From Acidilobaceae archaeon (GTDB lineage Archaea; Thermoproteota; Thermoprotei_A; Sulfolobales; Acidilobaceae): a stretch of DNA of 37,461 nucleotides. Positions 26,963 through 36,392 of the stretch are shown piece by piece. The translations under genes and the position numbers were made by a program. The stretch's first letter is position 1. Every line of letters starts with the position of its first letter. The notes under the pieces are model-generated. The model searched no databases. It was not told where the DNA came from and saw only the letters and a list, made by a program, of their open reading frames with translations. Location of the stretch: the NCBI GenBank assembly GCA_026995555.1, contig JALWOJ010000139.1, forward strand, positions 18,098 to 55,558, in the 5' to 3' direction.

Positions 26963-27742
26963 TTGAAGAAGGTGATCACCTTGAAACCCAGAACAGCTGT
27001 AGTGCTCGCAGCGGGCATGGGAAGAAGACTAGGTTTCCTCTATCCTCCCAAGCCTATAGTAATGCTCTCCAAGCCTCTCTTGTACTACTCTTTGAGCTCC
27101 CTCGCATCAATCGGTATAAAGAGAGTCTATGTTGTCACAAATCCGTGGTCTCGAAAGCTTATCGAAGATGTTTTGAAGAAAGTAGATCTGTTTTCATTAA
27201 CCGAGACGGAGGTCCTTTGGAGGTACTGGGAAGAGAACGGTTCTAGCTTGCTAACAGGACTTAAGAGGGCCTTCACCTTAGAAAGTGAAGGCGTTATTCT
27301 TGTCATGAGTGATCACGTCTTTGAGCCTCTCATTCCATTAAAGTCTTTCGAAGAGCTAGAAGAGTGTCCCATAGCTGTAGGAGGAGATAGAAGTCCTAGG
27401 TGGGTAGATGTCAATGAGGCTACGAAGATTAGATCTTTCGGAGACAGCTATGCGAAGATCTTTAGTAAAAAGCTTAGAGAGTTTGACTTCATTGATACGG
27501 GCGTCTTTGCCTTTAGAAGGGATTCCTTAGAAATGATCGAGGAAGCTTATAAAAATGGTGCATTGAGCGTTTCAGAGATAATGAATTACCTTGCTCAGAG
27601 GATAAGGATTTGTATAGCTGATGTCACGGGCTCTAGCTGGATAGATGTAGATACTTTTTCTGAGCTCATGTTTGATGTACCTAAAGTTAATGAGGAATTG
27701 AATAAAAAGCTTTTCATAAAGCTTTTCCAAAGAGTAGCGTGA
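26963..27742 (+). CDS. Sugar/inositol-phosphate nucleotidyltransferase (IPCT-like)
   Basis: TAVVLAAGMGRRLGFLYPPKPIVMLSKPLLYYSLSSLASIGIKRVYVVTN is an NTP-transferase signature. Followed 12 nt later by a CDP-alcohol phosphatidyltransferase. Confidence 0.82.
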   Translation: MKKVITLKPRTAVVLAAGMGRRLGFLYPPKPIVMLSKPLLYYSLSSLASIGIKRVYVVTNPWSRKLIEDVLKKVDLFSLTETEVLWRYWEENGSSLLTGLKRAFTLESEGVILVMSDHVFEPLIPLKSFEELEECPIAVGGDRSPRWVDVNEATKIRSFGDSYAKIFSKKLREFDFIDTGVFAFRRDSLEMIEEAYKNGALSVSEIMNYLAQRIRICIADVTGSSWIDVDTFSELMFDVPKVNEELNKKLFIKLFQRVA

Positions 27743-27754
27743 GGAGGCCCAAAA

Positions 27755-28390
27755 GTGACAGGAGGCGTTGCTAGGGGAAAGAGGACCGACGGACCTGTCT
27801 CGAGGTACATTAACAGAAGGATCTCGACCAGAATTACAAATTTCATATTAAGACATGAAATTCCATTAACGCCAAATCAGGTCTCAATAATATCATTTGT
27901 CATAGGAATTCTTGCCGCCCTCCTGTACTCTCAAGAACATCTAATATGGGGGGCAGTGCTGCTTGAGACGAGCTCCATAGTTGATGGTGTCGATGGGGAG
28001 CTTGCCAGGGCCAAGGGCATGAGCTCTCCCAGAGGAGGGTATTTGGATACAATGCTAGATAGGTTTGTGGACATAAGTGTTTACCTGGGGCTTCTCTGGC
28101 CTTTTCTCTGGAGGGAGAAAGGTTCTTTGCCATTAGTTGCCTTTCTGACCTTTCTGGCTGCCACAGGTGATCTCTTAGTTACATACTTCCATGGAATTTC
28201 TGAGCTTAAGTTGGGCAAGCATCCAGCCCTTATAGGCGTGATTCCTCCCCTGGCTTCGAGGGATGTTAGGCTCTTTATCCTGTTTTTGGGCACGTTGTTG
28301 GGTTTCGTGGCTCCAACGTTAGCTATCATAGCCATAGTCTCGTATACATATGTTGTAATAAAGTTTATAGAGATCATGCTTTCTACCTGA
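27755..28390 (+). CDS. CDP-alcohol phosphatidyltransferase (DIPP synthase-like)
   Basis: CDP-OH-P motif SIVDGVDGELARAKGMSSPRGGYLDTMLDRFVD, with multiple TM segments. GTG start. Confidence 0.87.
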   Translation: MTGGVARGKRTDGPVSRYINRRISTRITNFILRHEIPLTPNQVSIISFVIGILAALLYSQEHLIWGAVLLETSSIVDGVDGELARAKGMSSPRGGYLDTMLDRFVDISVYLGLLWPFLWREKGSLPLVAFLTFLAATGDLLVTYFHGISELKLGKHPALIGVIPPLASRDVRLFILFLGTLLGFVAPTLAIIAIVSYTYVVIKFIEIMLST

Positions 28391-28583
28391 CATTTTTAGC
28401 TATTTCTGCACCTGAGGTTAAGGCAGCAAAGCCAGCTGCCAAGGCAACGAGGCTGGCCGCCAAAAGATTTCTTACAGCCAGGTACACGCTAGTTCCAAAA
28501 AGGGCTATTCCAGCTGAAATGAGAACTATTGCGACAAGACCAGGAAGTCTAGAGCCCTTTCTCTCCCCGTCTTCTCTGCTCAA
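28383..28583 (-). CDS. Small two-TM hypothetical membrane protein
   Basis: MSREDGERKGSRLPGLVAIVLISAGIALFGTSVYLAVRNLLAASLVALAAGFAALTSGAEIAKNVR. Two clear hydrophobic helices. Confidence 0.55.
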   Translation of the reverse strand: MSREDGERKGSRLPGLVAIVLISAGIALFGTSVYLAVRNLLAASLVALAAGFAALTSGAEIAKNVR

Positions 28584-28624
28584 ATCCCATATCTCCTGTA
28601 CAAATATATCCTTGAGGGAATAAT

Positions 28625-29848
28625 TTAAAGTTCCTCTTCAGCAAGAACGTTCTTACCAACTGTCAGCCCAGATATAAGTGTAGCGATGATTGCTGAGAGC
28701 ATGATGCCTCCAGACACGCTGGGAGAAAGGAGGCCACTTGTAAGTCCAGCATACGCTATTATTGTTGACATTGTCAGCCTAGCGGCGAAGACGTTTGACA
28801 GCTTGAAAAGCCCCCTGCTTATACCCTTACAGAATGTTCTCAAACCTAGATAGCTTGCCAAAATCTTGGCTGGGTAGCTTATTCCCAAGAGGATAAGTGT
28901 TATATAGATATATGAAATGGGACTTCCACTGGCTATCTCTATGCCTGCTGAGGTGAAGAACATAGGGGCTAGAAAGCCAAAAACTATTCCTTCAAGCTTT
29001 CTTAGGGCCTCTTTCCTTAAGGATCCCATGCCTGAAAAGGCTAAGCCCAGCATGAAGGAGTATAGAACTGCATGTATTCCTACGACCTCTGAGAAGAGTA
29101 TTATGGACAGGAGTATAGTAATGATCAGCTTAACTTCGGCCTCATGAGCGAGTTCCGGCATCCTCTTAAATGCTTTACCGAGCAGCGGAGGGACTATTAT
29201 AATTGATAGTATATAAATTATCAACAGATAGCTAACACTCATCATCAAAACACTAAAGGTTACTATGCTCAATATATCTGCAACCATGGTAGCCGCTAAA
29301 AGGGACTGACCAGCCTCACTTCTTAGTATGTTGGTCTTTCTAAATATTGAATAAACTACTGCCACGCTAGTCGTAGAAACCCCGGTAGCTATTATAAGGG
29401 ATATCTTCGGCGTGTAGCCTATTAGAAGCAGGAGGACAGTTGTTGCCATAAGAGGTACGACAAAGCTTAAGGTTCCCATAGCCAGGCTTCTTTTAAATGT
29501 CTTCGACAAACTTTCTAGATCTATCTCTAGCCCAGCAAAAAACATGAGAGAAGCGCTCCCCATGAGTCCCAATATCTCTAATGCCTCTGAACCCTTAACT
29601 CCAGTCAGGCCTATGATGAAGCCCAGAAGTACCTCAAATACAGCAGGAGCTACACCAAAGGCTTCTGCCAAGAGGACGCTGGAAAAAATGGCGCCTGAGG
29701 CAACAGCTACTGGATACATTTTCGAATGGTCCGTTAGAAAACCTTTGGGAAGAATAAGGTTAATGACTATTAGGATTAGGGCTAGGAGAAGGCCTGTACC
29801 ACCTATTAACCTTTTTATCTTCCTCTCATCAGAATCAGAATTTATCAA
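28625..29848 (-). CDS. CPA2-type cation:proton antiporter (KefB-like membrane domain)
   Basis: About 12 TM protein with LLGFIIGLTGVKGSEALEILGLMGSASLMFFAGLEIDLESLSKTFKRS and ATGVSTTSVAVVYSIFRK. Confidence 0.88.
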   Translation of the reverse strand: MINSDSDERKIKRLIGGTGLLLALILIVINLILPKGFLTDHSKMYPVAVASGAIFSSVLLAEAFGVAPAVFEVLLGFIIGLTGVKGSEALEILGLMGSASLMFFAGLEIDLESLSKTFKRSLAMGTLSFVVPLMATTVLLLLIGYTPKISLIIATGVSTTSVAVVYSIFRKTNILRSEAGQSLLAATMVADILSIVTFSVLMMSVSYLLIIYILSIIIVPPLLGKAFKRMPELAHEAEVKLIITILLSIILFSEVVGIHAVLYSFMLGLAFSGMGSLRKEALRKLEGIVFGFLAPMFFTSAGIEIASGSPISYIYITLILLGISYPAKILASYLGLRTFCKGISRGLFKLSNVFAARLTMSTIIAYAGLTSGLLSPSVSGGIMLSAIIATLISGLTVGKNVLAEEEL

Positions 29849-29893
29849 CGACCTCCCTCAAAGTAGTGAGACCTTAAGTACATTAAAGAAGGG

Positions 29894-31354
29894 CTATCCC
29901 TTTGTCACTCCGAGGGGCCTAAGTCTTACAACGAGCCTTCCTATGCCAACAGCGTGTGCCACCTGGGCAACCTTATCCACATCCTTATAAGCCTCTGGCA
30001 TCTCCTCGACAACTGTCGCTCTGTTGCTTGCTCTCAAGTAAATGCCCTTTCTCTCCATCTCCTCGACAACCTCGCTATACCTCTTAGTTCTCTTAGCTTG
30101 GGCTCTGCTCATCCACCTGCCAGCTCCATGAGGTGCAGTAAACCAGCTCTTCGCCCCTTCAGGAGACCCTACAAGGACATAGCTGGCGGTTCCCATGCTT
30201 CCCGGGATCAGGACTGGCTGACCGACGTCTCTATATGCCTTTGGTATATCGGGATGTCCTGGTGGGAAGGCTCTGGTGGCTCCCTTTCTGTGGACAATGA
30301 GCTTCCTCCTCTTTCCATCAACTTCATGCTCCTCAAACTTAGCAATGTTGTGAGCAACGTCATACACTATTCTCATTCCAAGCTGGTCTGGATCTTTATG
30401 GAACACGGCCCTAAAGCTCTCTCTGGTCCAGTGGGTTATCAACTGCCTGTTTGTCCATGCGAAGTTTGCAGCTGACGCCATAGCTTTTATGTAGTTTTGA
30501 GCCTCCTTTGTTGAATACGGAACGCTAGCTAGCTCTCTGTCTGGAGGCCTTATGCCATACTTCCTCATGGCCCTCTCCATCACAATTAGATAGTCGCTTG
30601 CAACTTGATGCCCCAGTCCTCTGCTCCCCGTGTGAACCATGACAACTACCTGTCCCTCCTCTATTCCAAAAGCTTTGGCCACCTTTTCGTCGAAGATCTT
30701 GTCAACTACCTGAACCTCAAGGAAGTGATTTCCACTTCCCAACGTTCCCAGCTGTTCCGATCCTCTCCTCTTCGCAGTTTGACTCACAAATGAAGGATCT
30801 GCTAGACTCCAACTTCCTCTCTCCTCTATGTATTCTGGATCGTCTGCCCATGCATAGCCTTTATTAACTGCCCACATGACTCCCTCGGAAAGAACCTTGT
30901 CAAGCTCTGAGGTCGTTAACTTCAGTTTTCCTCCTCTTCCAAGCCCACTGGGAACGTTTCTGTAAATGGTGTCTATCAGCTCCTTTATCTTAGGTTTTAC
31001 CTCCTCAACCCTCAGGTCAGTTCTTATCAATCTAACTCCACAGTTAATATCGTAGCCAACGCCTCCAGGACTTATCACTCCGTCCTCGTCTATCGCCATA
31101 GCGGCTACTCCTCCTATAGGGAAGCCGTATCCCTGATGCCCATCTGGCATGACTAAGCTATACTTCTGTATTCCCTGAAGGCAGGCGACGTTGGCGGATT
31201 GAACTAGAGTCATGTCACCCTTCATTTTTTCTAAGAGAAAGTCATCGGCATAAATTATGCTCGGAACCCTCATACAACTCTTAGCTCCCTTAGGTATCAT
31301 CCATACGTACTTATCTACTCTTCTAAGTTCTACGTGATGGCTCATGTTCCACAC
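29894..31354 (-). CDS. rtcB: RNA-splicing ligase RtcB (no intein)
   Basis: MPDGHQGYGFPIGGVAAMAIDEDGVISPGGVGYDINCGVRLIRT, GTLGSGNHFLEVQVV, MVHTGSRGLGHQV, RKGATRAFPPGHPD, GQPVLIPGSMGTASYVLVG, WFTAPHGAGRWMSRAQAKR. Confidence 0.97.
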   Translation of the reverse strand: MWNMSHHVELRRVDKYVWMIPKGAKSCMRVPSIIYADDFLLEKMKGDMTLVQSANVACLQGIQKYSLVMPDGHQGYGFPIGGVAAMAIDEDGVISPGGVGYDINCGVRLIRTDLRVEEVKPKIKELIDTIYRNVPSGLGRGGKLKLTTSELDKVLSEGVMWAVNKGYAWADDPEYIEERGSWSLADPSFVSQTAKRRGSEQLGTLGSGNHFLEVQVVDKIFDEKVAKAFGIEEGQVVVMVHTGSRGLGHQVASDYLIVMERAMRKYGIRPPDRELASVPYSTKEAQNYIKAMASAANFAWTNRQLITHWTRESFRAVFHKDPDQLGMRIVYDVAHNIAKFEEHEVDGKRRKLIVHRKGATRAFPPGHPDIPKAYRDVGQPVLIPGSMGTASYVLVGSPEGAKSWFTAPHGAGRWMSRAQAKRTKRYSEVVEEMERKGIYLRASNRATVVEEMPEAYKDVDKVAQVAHAVGIGRLVVRLRPLGVTKG

Positions 31355-31557
31355 CCCCTCTTAGGGAAAGTGAGGAAGGGGGATAATATTTGAAATTATG
31401 AAACAAGGTGTTCGTTACTTGTTGAAACCGAGTCTTCTTTTCGTCATAGTTTGAATAGTACCTTGTTGAGCAAATGGAAATTTAAATGATGTATAATCAA
31501 GAACTTTAATTTAAAGGAGAGTAGTATAATATAAACATAGTTTAAGTAGGCCGTGAA

Positions 31558-32955
31558 TTAGAGTGAGACCTTCTCGACTGGGGCAAGCTTGGCTAAGAAA
31601 TGTCTAACACCTTTCACCTTTGGTTCCCACACTATCTTTAGTCCTTTGATCTTTTCTTTCTTCTCCAGCAGGCTGGCAAGGCTTCTCGCGACATATTCTA
31701 GCTGGGAGCTTGTGTATGTCCTTCTGGGAACGGCAAGTCTCAGCAGCTCGAAGTCCGGATATATTATTTTGCCGTTCTCCTCCCTGGCAAAGGCTAAAGC
31801 CCCTAGACCTACTGCCCTGACGCCTGACTCTAAATATAGGAATGCAGCTAAAGCGTCGGCTGGGAACTGCTCCCTCGGTATGTGAGGAACAGCCTCTAGA
31901 GCATCAACATAGACGGCATGTCCACCAATAGGCTTTATCACAGGAACTCCAAGCTCCTCCATGAGCTCTCCAAAGTACTTCACTTGTTCAATTCTATGTT
32001 TAAGATAGTCCTCATCCACAACCTCTCTCAATCCTTGAGCAATAGCCTCCAGATCCCTCCCAGCAAGCCCGCCGTAAGTTATGAAGCCCTCCTCAAGCAC
32101 AACCCTCCCAGCAAGCTCTTCGTAAAGTTCTCTGCTTCTCGTCCCTATGAAGCCTCCTATGTTTGCTAGACCATCCTTTTTTGCGCTCATTATGAAGTGA
32201 TCTCCGTAGGAGAGCATCTCCTTTACTATTTCACCCACGCTTTTGTTTCTGTACCTCTCATCTCTTATTTTTATGAAGTAGGCGTTTTCGGCAAACCTGC
32301 ATATGTCCATAACTAAAGGAATGTTGTACTCCTCAGAAATCTCCTTCACAGCTTTGATGTTATCCATGGAAACTGGTTGACCTCCTATAGTGTTGTTGGT
32401 AAGTACCAGAAGTATGAAGGCTATCTTGTCGGCTCCCTCCTTCTCTATAAGTTTCTTAAGGGCTGAGGTGTCCATATCGCCCTTAAACGGAGCCTCAAGC
32501 TTAGGGTTCTTTGCCTCAGGAACGGGAAGGTCTAAGGGTTTCCCTCCATGGTTTAATATTACAGCTCTTCCCGTGTCAAAATGCGTGTTTGCAGGGACTA
32601 TCTTAGCGTTTCTCTTGTCCATGAGGGTAGTGTAAAGTATTCTTTCTGCGGCTCTCCCTTGGTGAACTGGAAGTACATACTCTATCCCTAATACATCTCT
32701 TACGGCCTCCTCAAATTTGAACCAACTCCTAGCCCCAGCATAGGCCTCGTCTCCCATCATCAGCGCTGCCCATTGGTAGATGCTCATGGCACCCGTTCCG
32801 CTGTCAGTCAGAAGATCTATGAAGATATCCTCAGATCTTAACCTGAAGACGTTCCACGAAGCCTCATTTAACCTCTTAAGCCTCTCCTCCTTTGGAAGAA
32901 GCCTTACAGGTTCAACCATTCTAATTCTATAAGGCTCGACTGGAGGCATTTTCAA
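31558..32955 (-). CDS. Beta-eliminating lyase, tryptophanase/tyrosine phenol-lyase family
   Basis: EPYRIRMVEPVRLLPKEERLKRLNEASWNVFRL, DLLTDSGTGAMS, LPVHQGRAAERIL, PLP-lysine region MSAKKDGLANIGGFIGTR, FELLRLAVPRRTYTSSQLEYVA. Confidence 0.93.
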   Translation of the reverse strand: MKMPPVEPYRIRMVEPVRLLPKEERLKRLNEASWNVFRLRSEDIFIDLLTDSGTGAMSIYQWAALMMGDEAYAGARSWFKFEEAVRDVLGIEYVLPVHQGRAAERILYTTLMDKRNAKIVPANTHFDTGRAVILNHGGKPLDLPVPEAKNPKLEAPFKGDMDTSALKKLIEKEGADKIAFILLVLTNNTIGGQPVSMDNIKAVKEISEEYNIPLVMDICRFAENAYFIKIRDERYRNKSVGEIVKEMLSYGDHFIMSAKKDGLANIGGFIGTRSRELYEELAGRVVLEEGFITYGGLAGRDLEAIAQGLREVVDEDYLKHRIEQVKYFGELMEELGVPVIKPIGGHAVYVDALEAVPHIPREQFPADALAAFLYLESGVRAVGLGALAFAREENGKIIYPDFELLRLAVPRRTYTSSQLEYVARSLASLLEKKEKIKGLKIVWEPKVKGVRHFLAKLAPVEKVSL

Positions 32956-33038
32956 AGCTTGATCACCTTCTGTTTACTATAAATTTAAGACTTGAAAAAT
33001 TTACTTACGCCTAGTAAATTGAGACCTGTTTACTTCAT

Positions 33039-33539
33039 TTAGAGGAGGTGTTTTCCAAAGTAAAGGCTACAACATATGATGATGTTTGAGGAAAGCCCGC
33101 CCAGAAGGAGTGGGTAAGTGAGCTTTCTTCCCTTTATGCCTAAAAGTAGTCCTAAAAGGCTTCCAGTCCACATTCCTGTTGCTGGGAGAGGAAGGGCTAC
33201 AAATAGCATAAGACCTAGAAGGCCGTATCTTTCGATGAGCTTTCTCCTACCCTCTAATCTGTTTAGGTAAGAAACGTAGGTTTCTCCTATTTTCCTTAAG
33301 AAGAAGTTATTACTTTCATTAAAGCCTCTTCCTATCTTATCAACAACATTTACAAGTGTTGGCAGAAGAATCGAAAGCGTAAAAGTCCCTAATGAGGCTA
33401 TCAGGGTTGCTTTAAGTGGGTTGATTCCTGTTGTGGTGGCATAGATGATCGAGTATCTGCCCTCAATTAATGGCATCAAAGATAGCAGGTAAATGTAAAT
33501 GCTTATTGTGACTTGATTCATATCATAGCAACCTCTCAT
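33039..33539 (-). CDS. Putative small multidrug export protein (COG2426-like)
   Basis: LLSLMPLIEGRYSIIYATTTGINPLKATLIASLGT...RYGLLGLMLFVALPLPATGMWTGSLLGLLLGI. Confidence 0.8.
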   Translation of the reverse strand: MRGCYDMNQVTISIYIYLLSLMPLIEGRYSIIYATTTGINPLKATLIASLGTFTLSILLPTLVNVVDKIGRGFNESNNFFLRKIGETYVSYLNRLEGRRKLIERYGLLGLMLFVALPLPATGMWTGSLLGLLLGIKGRKLTYPLLLGGLSSNIIICCSLYFGKHLL

Positions 33540-33609
33540 CTCAGAATCTAGGGGGCCGCTGAGTTAGCTAAAAATATAGGGTTTTTGGAGAGTCCTTCGA
33601 AAGACTTGG

Positions 33610-34461
33610 TTGCAAGAGGGATATAACATGACCAGGAGCGAGGAGATAAAAAATGCGATATATGCGCTAATGTTCAGCGCGCTAGGAGCATTATTTAAAG
33701 TATATGGAGGGATGAGGTATAGTTCTGAGGCTGTGTTTGTTGATGGCCTCACATGTATAGCTGGCCTCTTCGCTGGTCTCTCGGTGATTTGGTGGCTTAG
33801 AAAGGCATCAATGCCACCAGACGAAGATCACCCTTATGGCCATGAGAGGCTACTTTTTGGAGGTGTAGTTCATACAATAGTAATTTATAGCTTAGTGGCT
33901 GGCTATATCTTCTTTATGCTCCTGCACCCTAAGAGTTACGAGGTGTCCCCAGAAGCCTCAATCTATGCAGCCATAGGGGTTGCATTTTATGCCATCGCCA
34001 TAGCCCTTTACAGAAGGGTGACCGTAGCTGGCTCTCCAATAGCTATTTTTACGTTCTCCGAAATCCTAGAAGGAGTTATATCTATAACTTCCTCCTTGCT
34101 TGGAAGCATGTGGGGATATATGATAGATTACATAGGTGCTTGGATCATAGAAGCATATTTGTTCGTTGAAATTGGACAGCAAAGCATTGAACTCATTAAC
34201 ATGATCTCAGATAGGGTCTCTCCAAAGGTTAAGAAGTATGTTGAAAACGAGTTTAGGAAGAGAGGGTTCAGCATCGTAAACTTTAGACTAAGATGTGTGG
34301 TTCCTGGCAAGTATCAGGGAGATATAAGCATAGTACCAGAAAACGACATGAGCGATGATAGGGCCTATGAGATTGCTAAGGAGATCCAAGAGAGGCTCTT
34401 AGAGTCAAATATAGACTTAATAGTTCACGTAAAAAGGAAGAATAAGTATGAAGGTAAATGA
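33610..34461 (+). CDS. Cation diffusion facilitator family transporter
   Basis: YSSEAVFVDGLTCIAGLFAGLSVIWWLRKASMPPDEDHPYGHERL is a CDF motif. TM segments followed by a C-terminal cytoplasmic domain. Confidence 0.85.
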   Translation: MQEGYNMTRSEEIKNAIYALMFSALGALFKVYGGMRYSSEAVFVDGLTCIAGLFAGLSVIWWLRKASMPPDEDHPYGHERLLFGGVVHTIVIYSLVAGYIFFMLLHPKSYEVSPEASIYAAIGVAFYAIAIALYRRVTVAGSPIAIFTFSEILEGVISITSSLLGSMWGYMIDYIGAWIIEAYLFVEIGQQSIELINMISDRVSPKVKKYVENEFRKRGFSIVNFRLRCVVPGKYQGDISIVPENDMSDDRAYEIAKEIQERLLESNIDLIVHVKRKNKYEGK

Positions 34462-34480
34462 TGAGAAAGAACCCCCGATT

Positions 34481-35698
34481 TCATGAGGAGGGCGTCCTAG
34501 ACTGAAGCTCATCAATTAACTCTCTAATCCTCCTTATGCCCTCCTCTATCCTCTCAGGACTCTCCGCAGCGAAGCTCAGCCTTACCGTGTACTTCTGTGT
34601 AGGGCCGAAATAGGACCCTGGCACGCTCGCAACATATTTCTTCTCAAGAAGAAGTTTTGAGAACTCCTCTGAGTCCATCCTTAACTTCTTAAGGTAGCTT
34701 TCCAGGTCGACAAATGAGAACATGCCACCCCTAGGCTTAACTACCTTAGCTTCAGGAAGGTACCTTTCTATCGATTCTATAGTTTTATTCCTTCTAACCC
34801 TCAGTTCTTCTAGAAGTCTTCTTCTAGTTAGTTCTTTAAGCTTCCTGTCCTTCAAATATATTATGACGAAGTGCTGAGCTATCGAAGGAGGGCAATACAC
34901 TATCTCCTGTAGCACGAGTTTGGCCCTCCTTATCAGCTCTTCCTTCGAATAGACAAAGCCTAGCCTCCAGCCTGGAATTCCGGGATCTTTGCTGAAGACG
35001 TCTATGGCAATGACGTTCTCAGGAGCATATTTGTAGAGCCAATAATGTTCTCCTTCAAAGATTAAAGTCTTATAGGCCTCATCCACTATGAGCCATAAAT
35101 CATGATCTATTGCCAGATCGGCTAAAGCCTTGGCGTGTTTTTCATCTATGATTCTTCCTGTGGGATTATCGGGGGTGACAAGTATTATTGCCTTGATCTT
35201 CTCCCTTTCTAACGCCTCCTTTAACTTTTCTATGTTAGGTTGATATTCGCTATCTGTAGGAATCCAAAGAACTTTTCCTCCCAAGTACTCAATGAGGGGT
35301 TGATATCCGAAGTATGTAGGGTCGAAGTGAATCACTTTATCCCCAGGCTTTAATATGCTTGATAGTACTGAGAACATAGCCGCCTGTCCTCCAGCCGTGA
35401 CAAGTATTTGATCTGGAGTAAGGCTCGGCCCTCCAAGTTCTTTTATGTCATTAGCTATCAGCTCTCTCAGCTCAGCAAGTCCAGAGGTTGGAGTGTACCC
35501 ATAGAGCCTCATGGTGTCGTCTTCTATGAGCTCCTTTGCTAGCCTTTCTCGAAGCTCCCTTGGTGGTGGGAAGCCTGGTTGGCCTGCAGAGAGCAATATG
35601 ATATCCTTTCCCTCCTTTACAAGCCTTTCTTTAATAGAATCTATTTTCCTCGTTGGACTCTCCCTGATCCTAAGAACGTTTGGATTAAAGTCTGGCAA
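34481..35698 (-). CDS. Pyridoxal-phosphate aminotransferase class I/II
   Basis: DIILLSAGQPGFPPPRELRERL, YGYTPTSGLAELRELIANDI, VTPDNPTGRIIDEKHAKALADLA, VDEAYKTLIF, FSKDPGIPGWRLGFVYS. Confidence 0.92.
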   Translation of the reverse strand: MPDFNPNVLRIRESPTRKIDSIKERLVKEGKDIILLSAGQPGFPPPRELRERLAKELIEDDTMRLYGYTPTSGLAELRELIANDIKELGGPSLTPDQILVTAGGQAAMFSVLSSILKPGDKVIHFDPTYFGYQPLIEYLGGKVLWIPTDSEYQPNIEKLKEALEREKIKAIILVTPDNPTGRIIDEKHAKALADLAIDHDLWLIVDEAYKTLIFEGEHYWLYKYAPENVIAIDVFSKDPGIPGWRLGFVYSKEELIRRAKLVLQEIVYCPPSIAQHFVIIYLKDRKLKELTRRRLLEELRVRRNKTIESIERYLPEAKVVKPRGGMFSFVDLESYLKKLRMDSEEFSKLLLEKKYVASVPGSYFGPTQKYTVRLSFAAESPERIEEGIRRIRELIDELQSRTPSS

Positions 35699-35723
35699 GA
35701 AAACTTCACCTCAATCTCTTACT

Positions 35724-36254
35724 TTAAATGACCTTGTTTATTTTAAGTTTAGCATATAGGAGTAAAATTATTGTCTTCGCATCAATAATTTTACCTTCCT
35801 TAATCATATTAAGCGCTTCATTGAGGTCAAACTCCTTAACATTTATTATTTCATGTTCTTCAGGGTGCGGCTTTCCAGGCTTGGGGTTCCAGGCGAGAAA
35901 GTAGTGCATGTACTCAGTTGTATATCCTGGCGACACATAAGCCTCTGCAACCTTTTCAAGCCTCTCTGGATCCCTAAAGCCCGTCTCCTCCTCAAGCTCC
36001 CTTAGCGCAGTCTTAACAGGATCTTCCCCTGTATCCCCGGTGCCAGCTGGGGCCTCAAGGATCCATTTCTTAATAGCCGGTCTATATTGCTCGAGAAGCC
36101 ACACCTTACCGTTGTTTGCTAGGGGAAGCACAGCAACTGTATGAGGCTTAAACCTTAACCTGAAGACCTTCATTTCCTTCTGATTTGGAAGGATCATGTC
36201 TTCCAGCTCGACAAAAATTCTGTCCTTAAAGTTAAAGATCTCCTTGACAGACAT
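35724..36254 (-). CDS. NUDIX hydrolase (ADP-ribose pyrophosphatase-like)
   Basis: LEAPAGTGDTGEDPVKTALRELEEETGFRDPERLEKVAEAYVSPGYTTEYMHYFLA. The NUDIX box GX5EX7REUXEEXGU is satisfied. Confidence 0.92.
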   Translation of the reverse strand: MSVKEIFNFKDRIFVELEDMILPNQKEMKVFRLRFKPHTVAVLPLANNGKVWLLEQYRPAIKKWILEAPAGTGDTGEDPVKTALRELEEETGFRDPERLEKVAEAYVSPGYTTEYMHYFLAWNPKPGKPHPEEHEIINVKEFDLNEALNMIKEGKIIDAKTIILLLYAKLKINKVI

Positions 36255-36331
36255 ATCATATCAACCATAATTTAAAGTCTTCCAAGAAAATATTTAGCAT
36301 TTTGTATATTCCATATGTAGCTAGAAGGATA

Positions 36332-36384
36332 GTGATGAATACTTCCCAGGTGGACGAAAGGATGACAGGAATTCCTTTAACTGA
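36332..36384 (+). ncRNA. Candidate C/D-box guide sRNA
   Basis: Box C GTGATGA (36332-36338), C'-like AGGATGA (36359-36365, one mismatch to RUGAUGA), box D CTGA (36381-36384). Total 53 nt, in an intergenic region. The D' box is poor. Confidence 0.35.
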
Positions 36385-36392
36385 AGTATAAT

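Noticed and set aside
29954-30475. 173-aa plus-strand ORF antisense to RtcB
   Set aside because: RtcB on the minus strand is unambiguous over this whole region, and the antisense frame has no motif.
29894-31354. Possible intein in RtcB
   Set aside because: The ORF is a contiguous 486 aa with all RtcB motifs in order and no intein splice motifs.
31370-31560. CRISPR-leader-like AT-rich intergenic sequence with GTTGAAAC-like fragments
   Set aside because: No repeated unit with regular spacers. Single occurrences only, so no CRISPR array.
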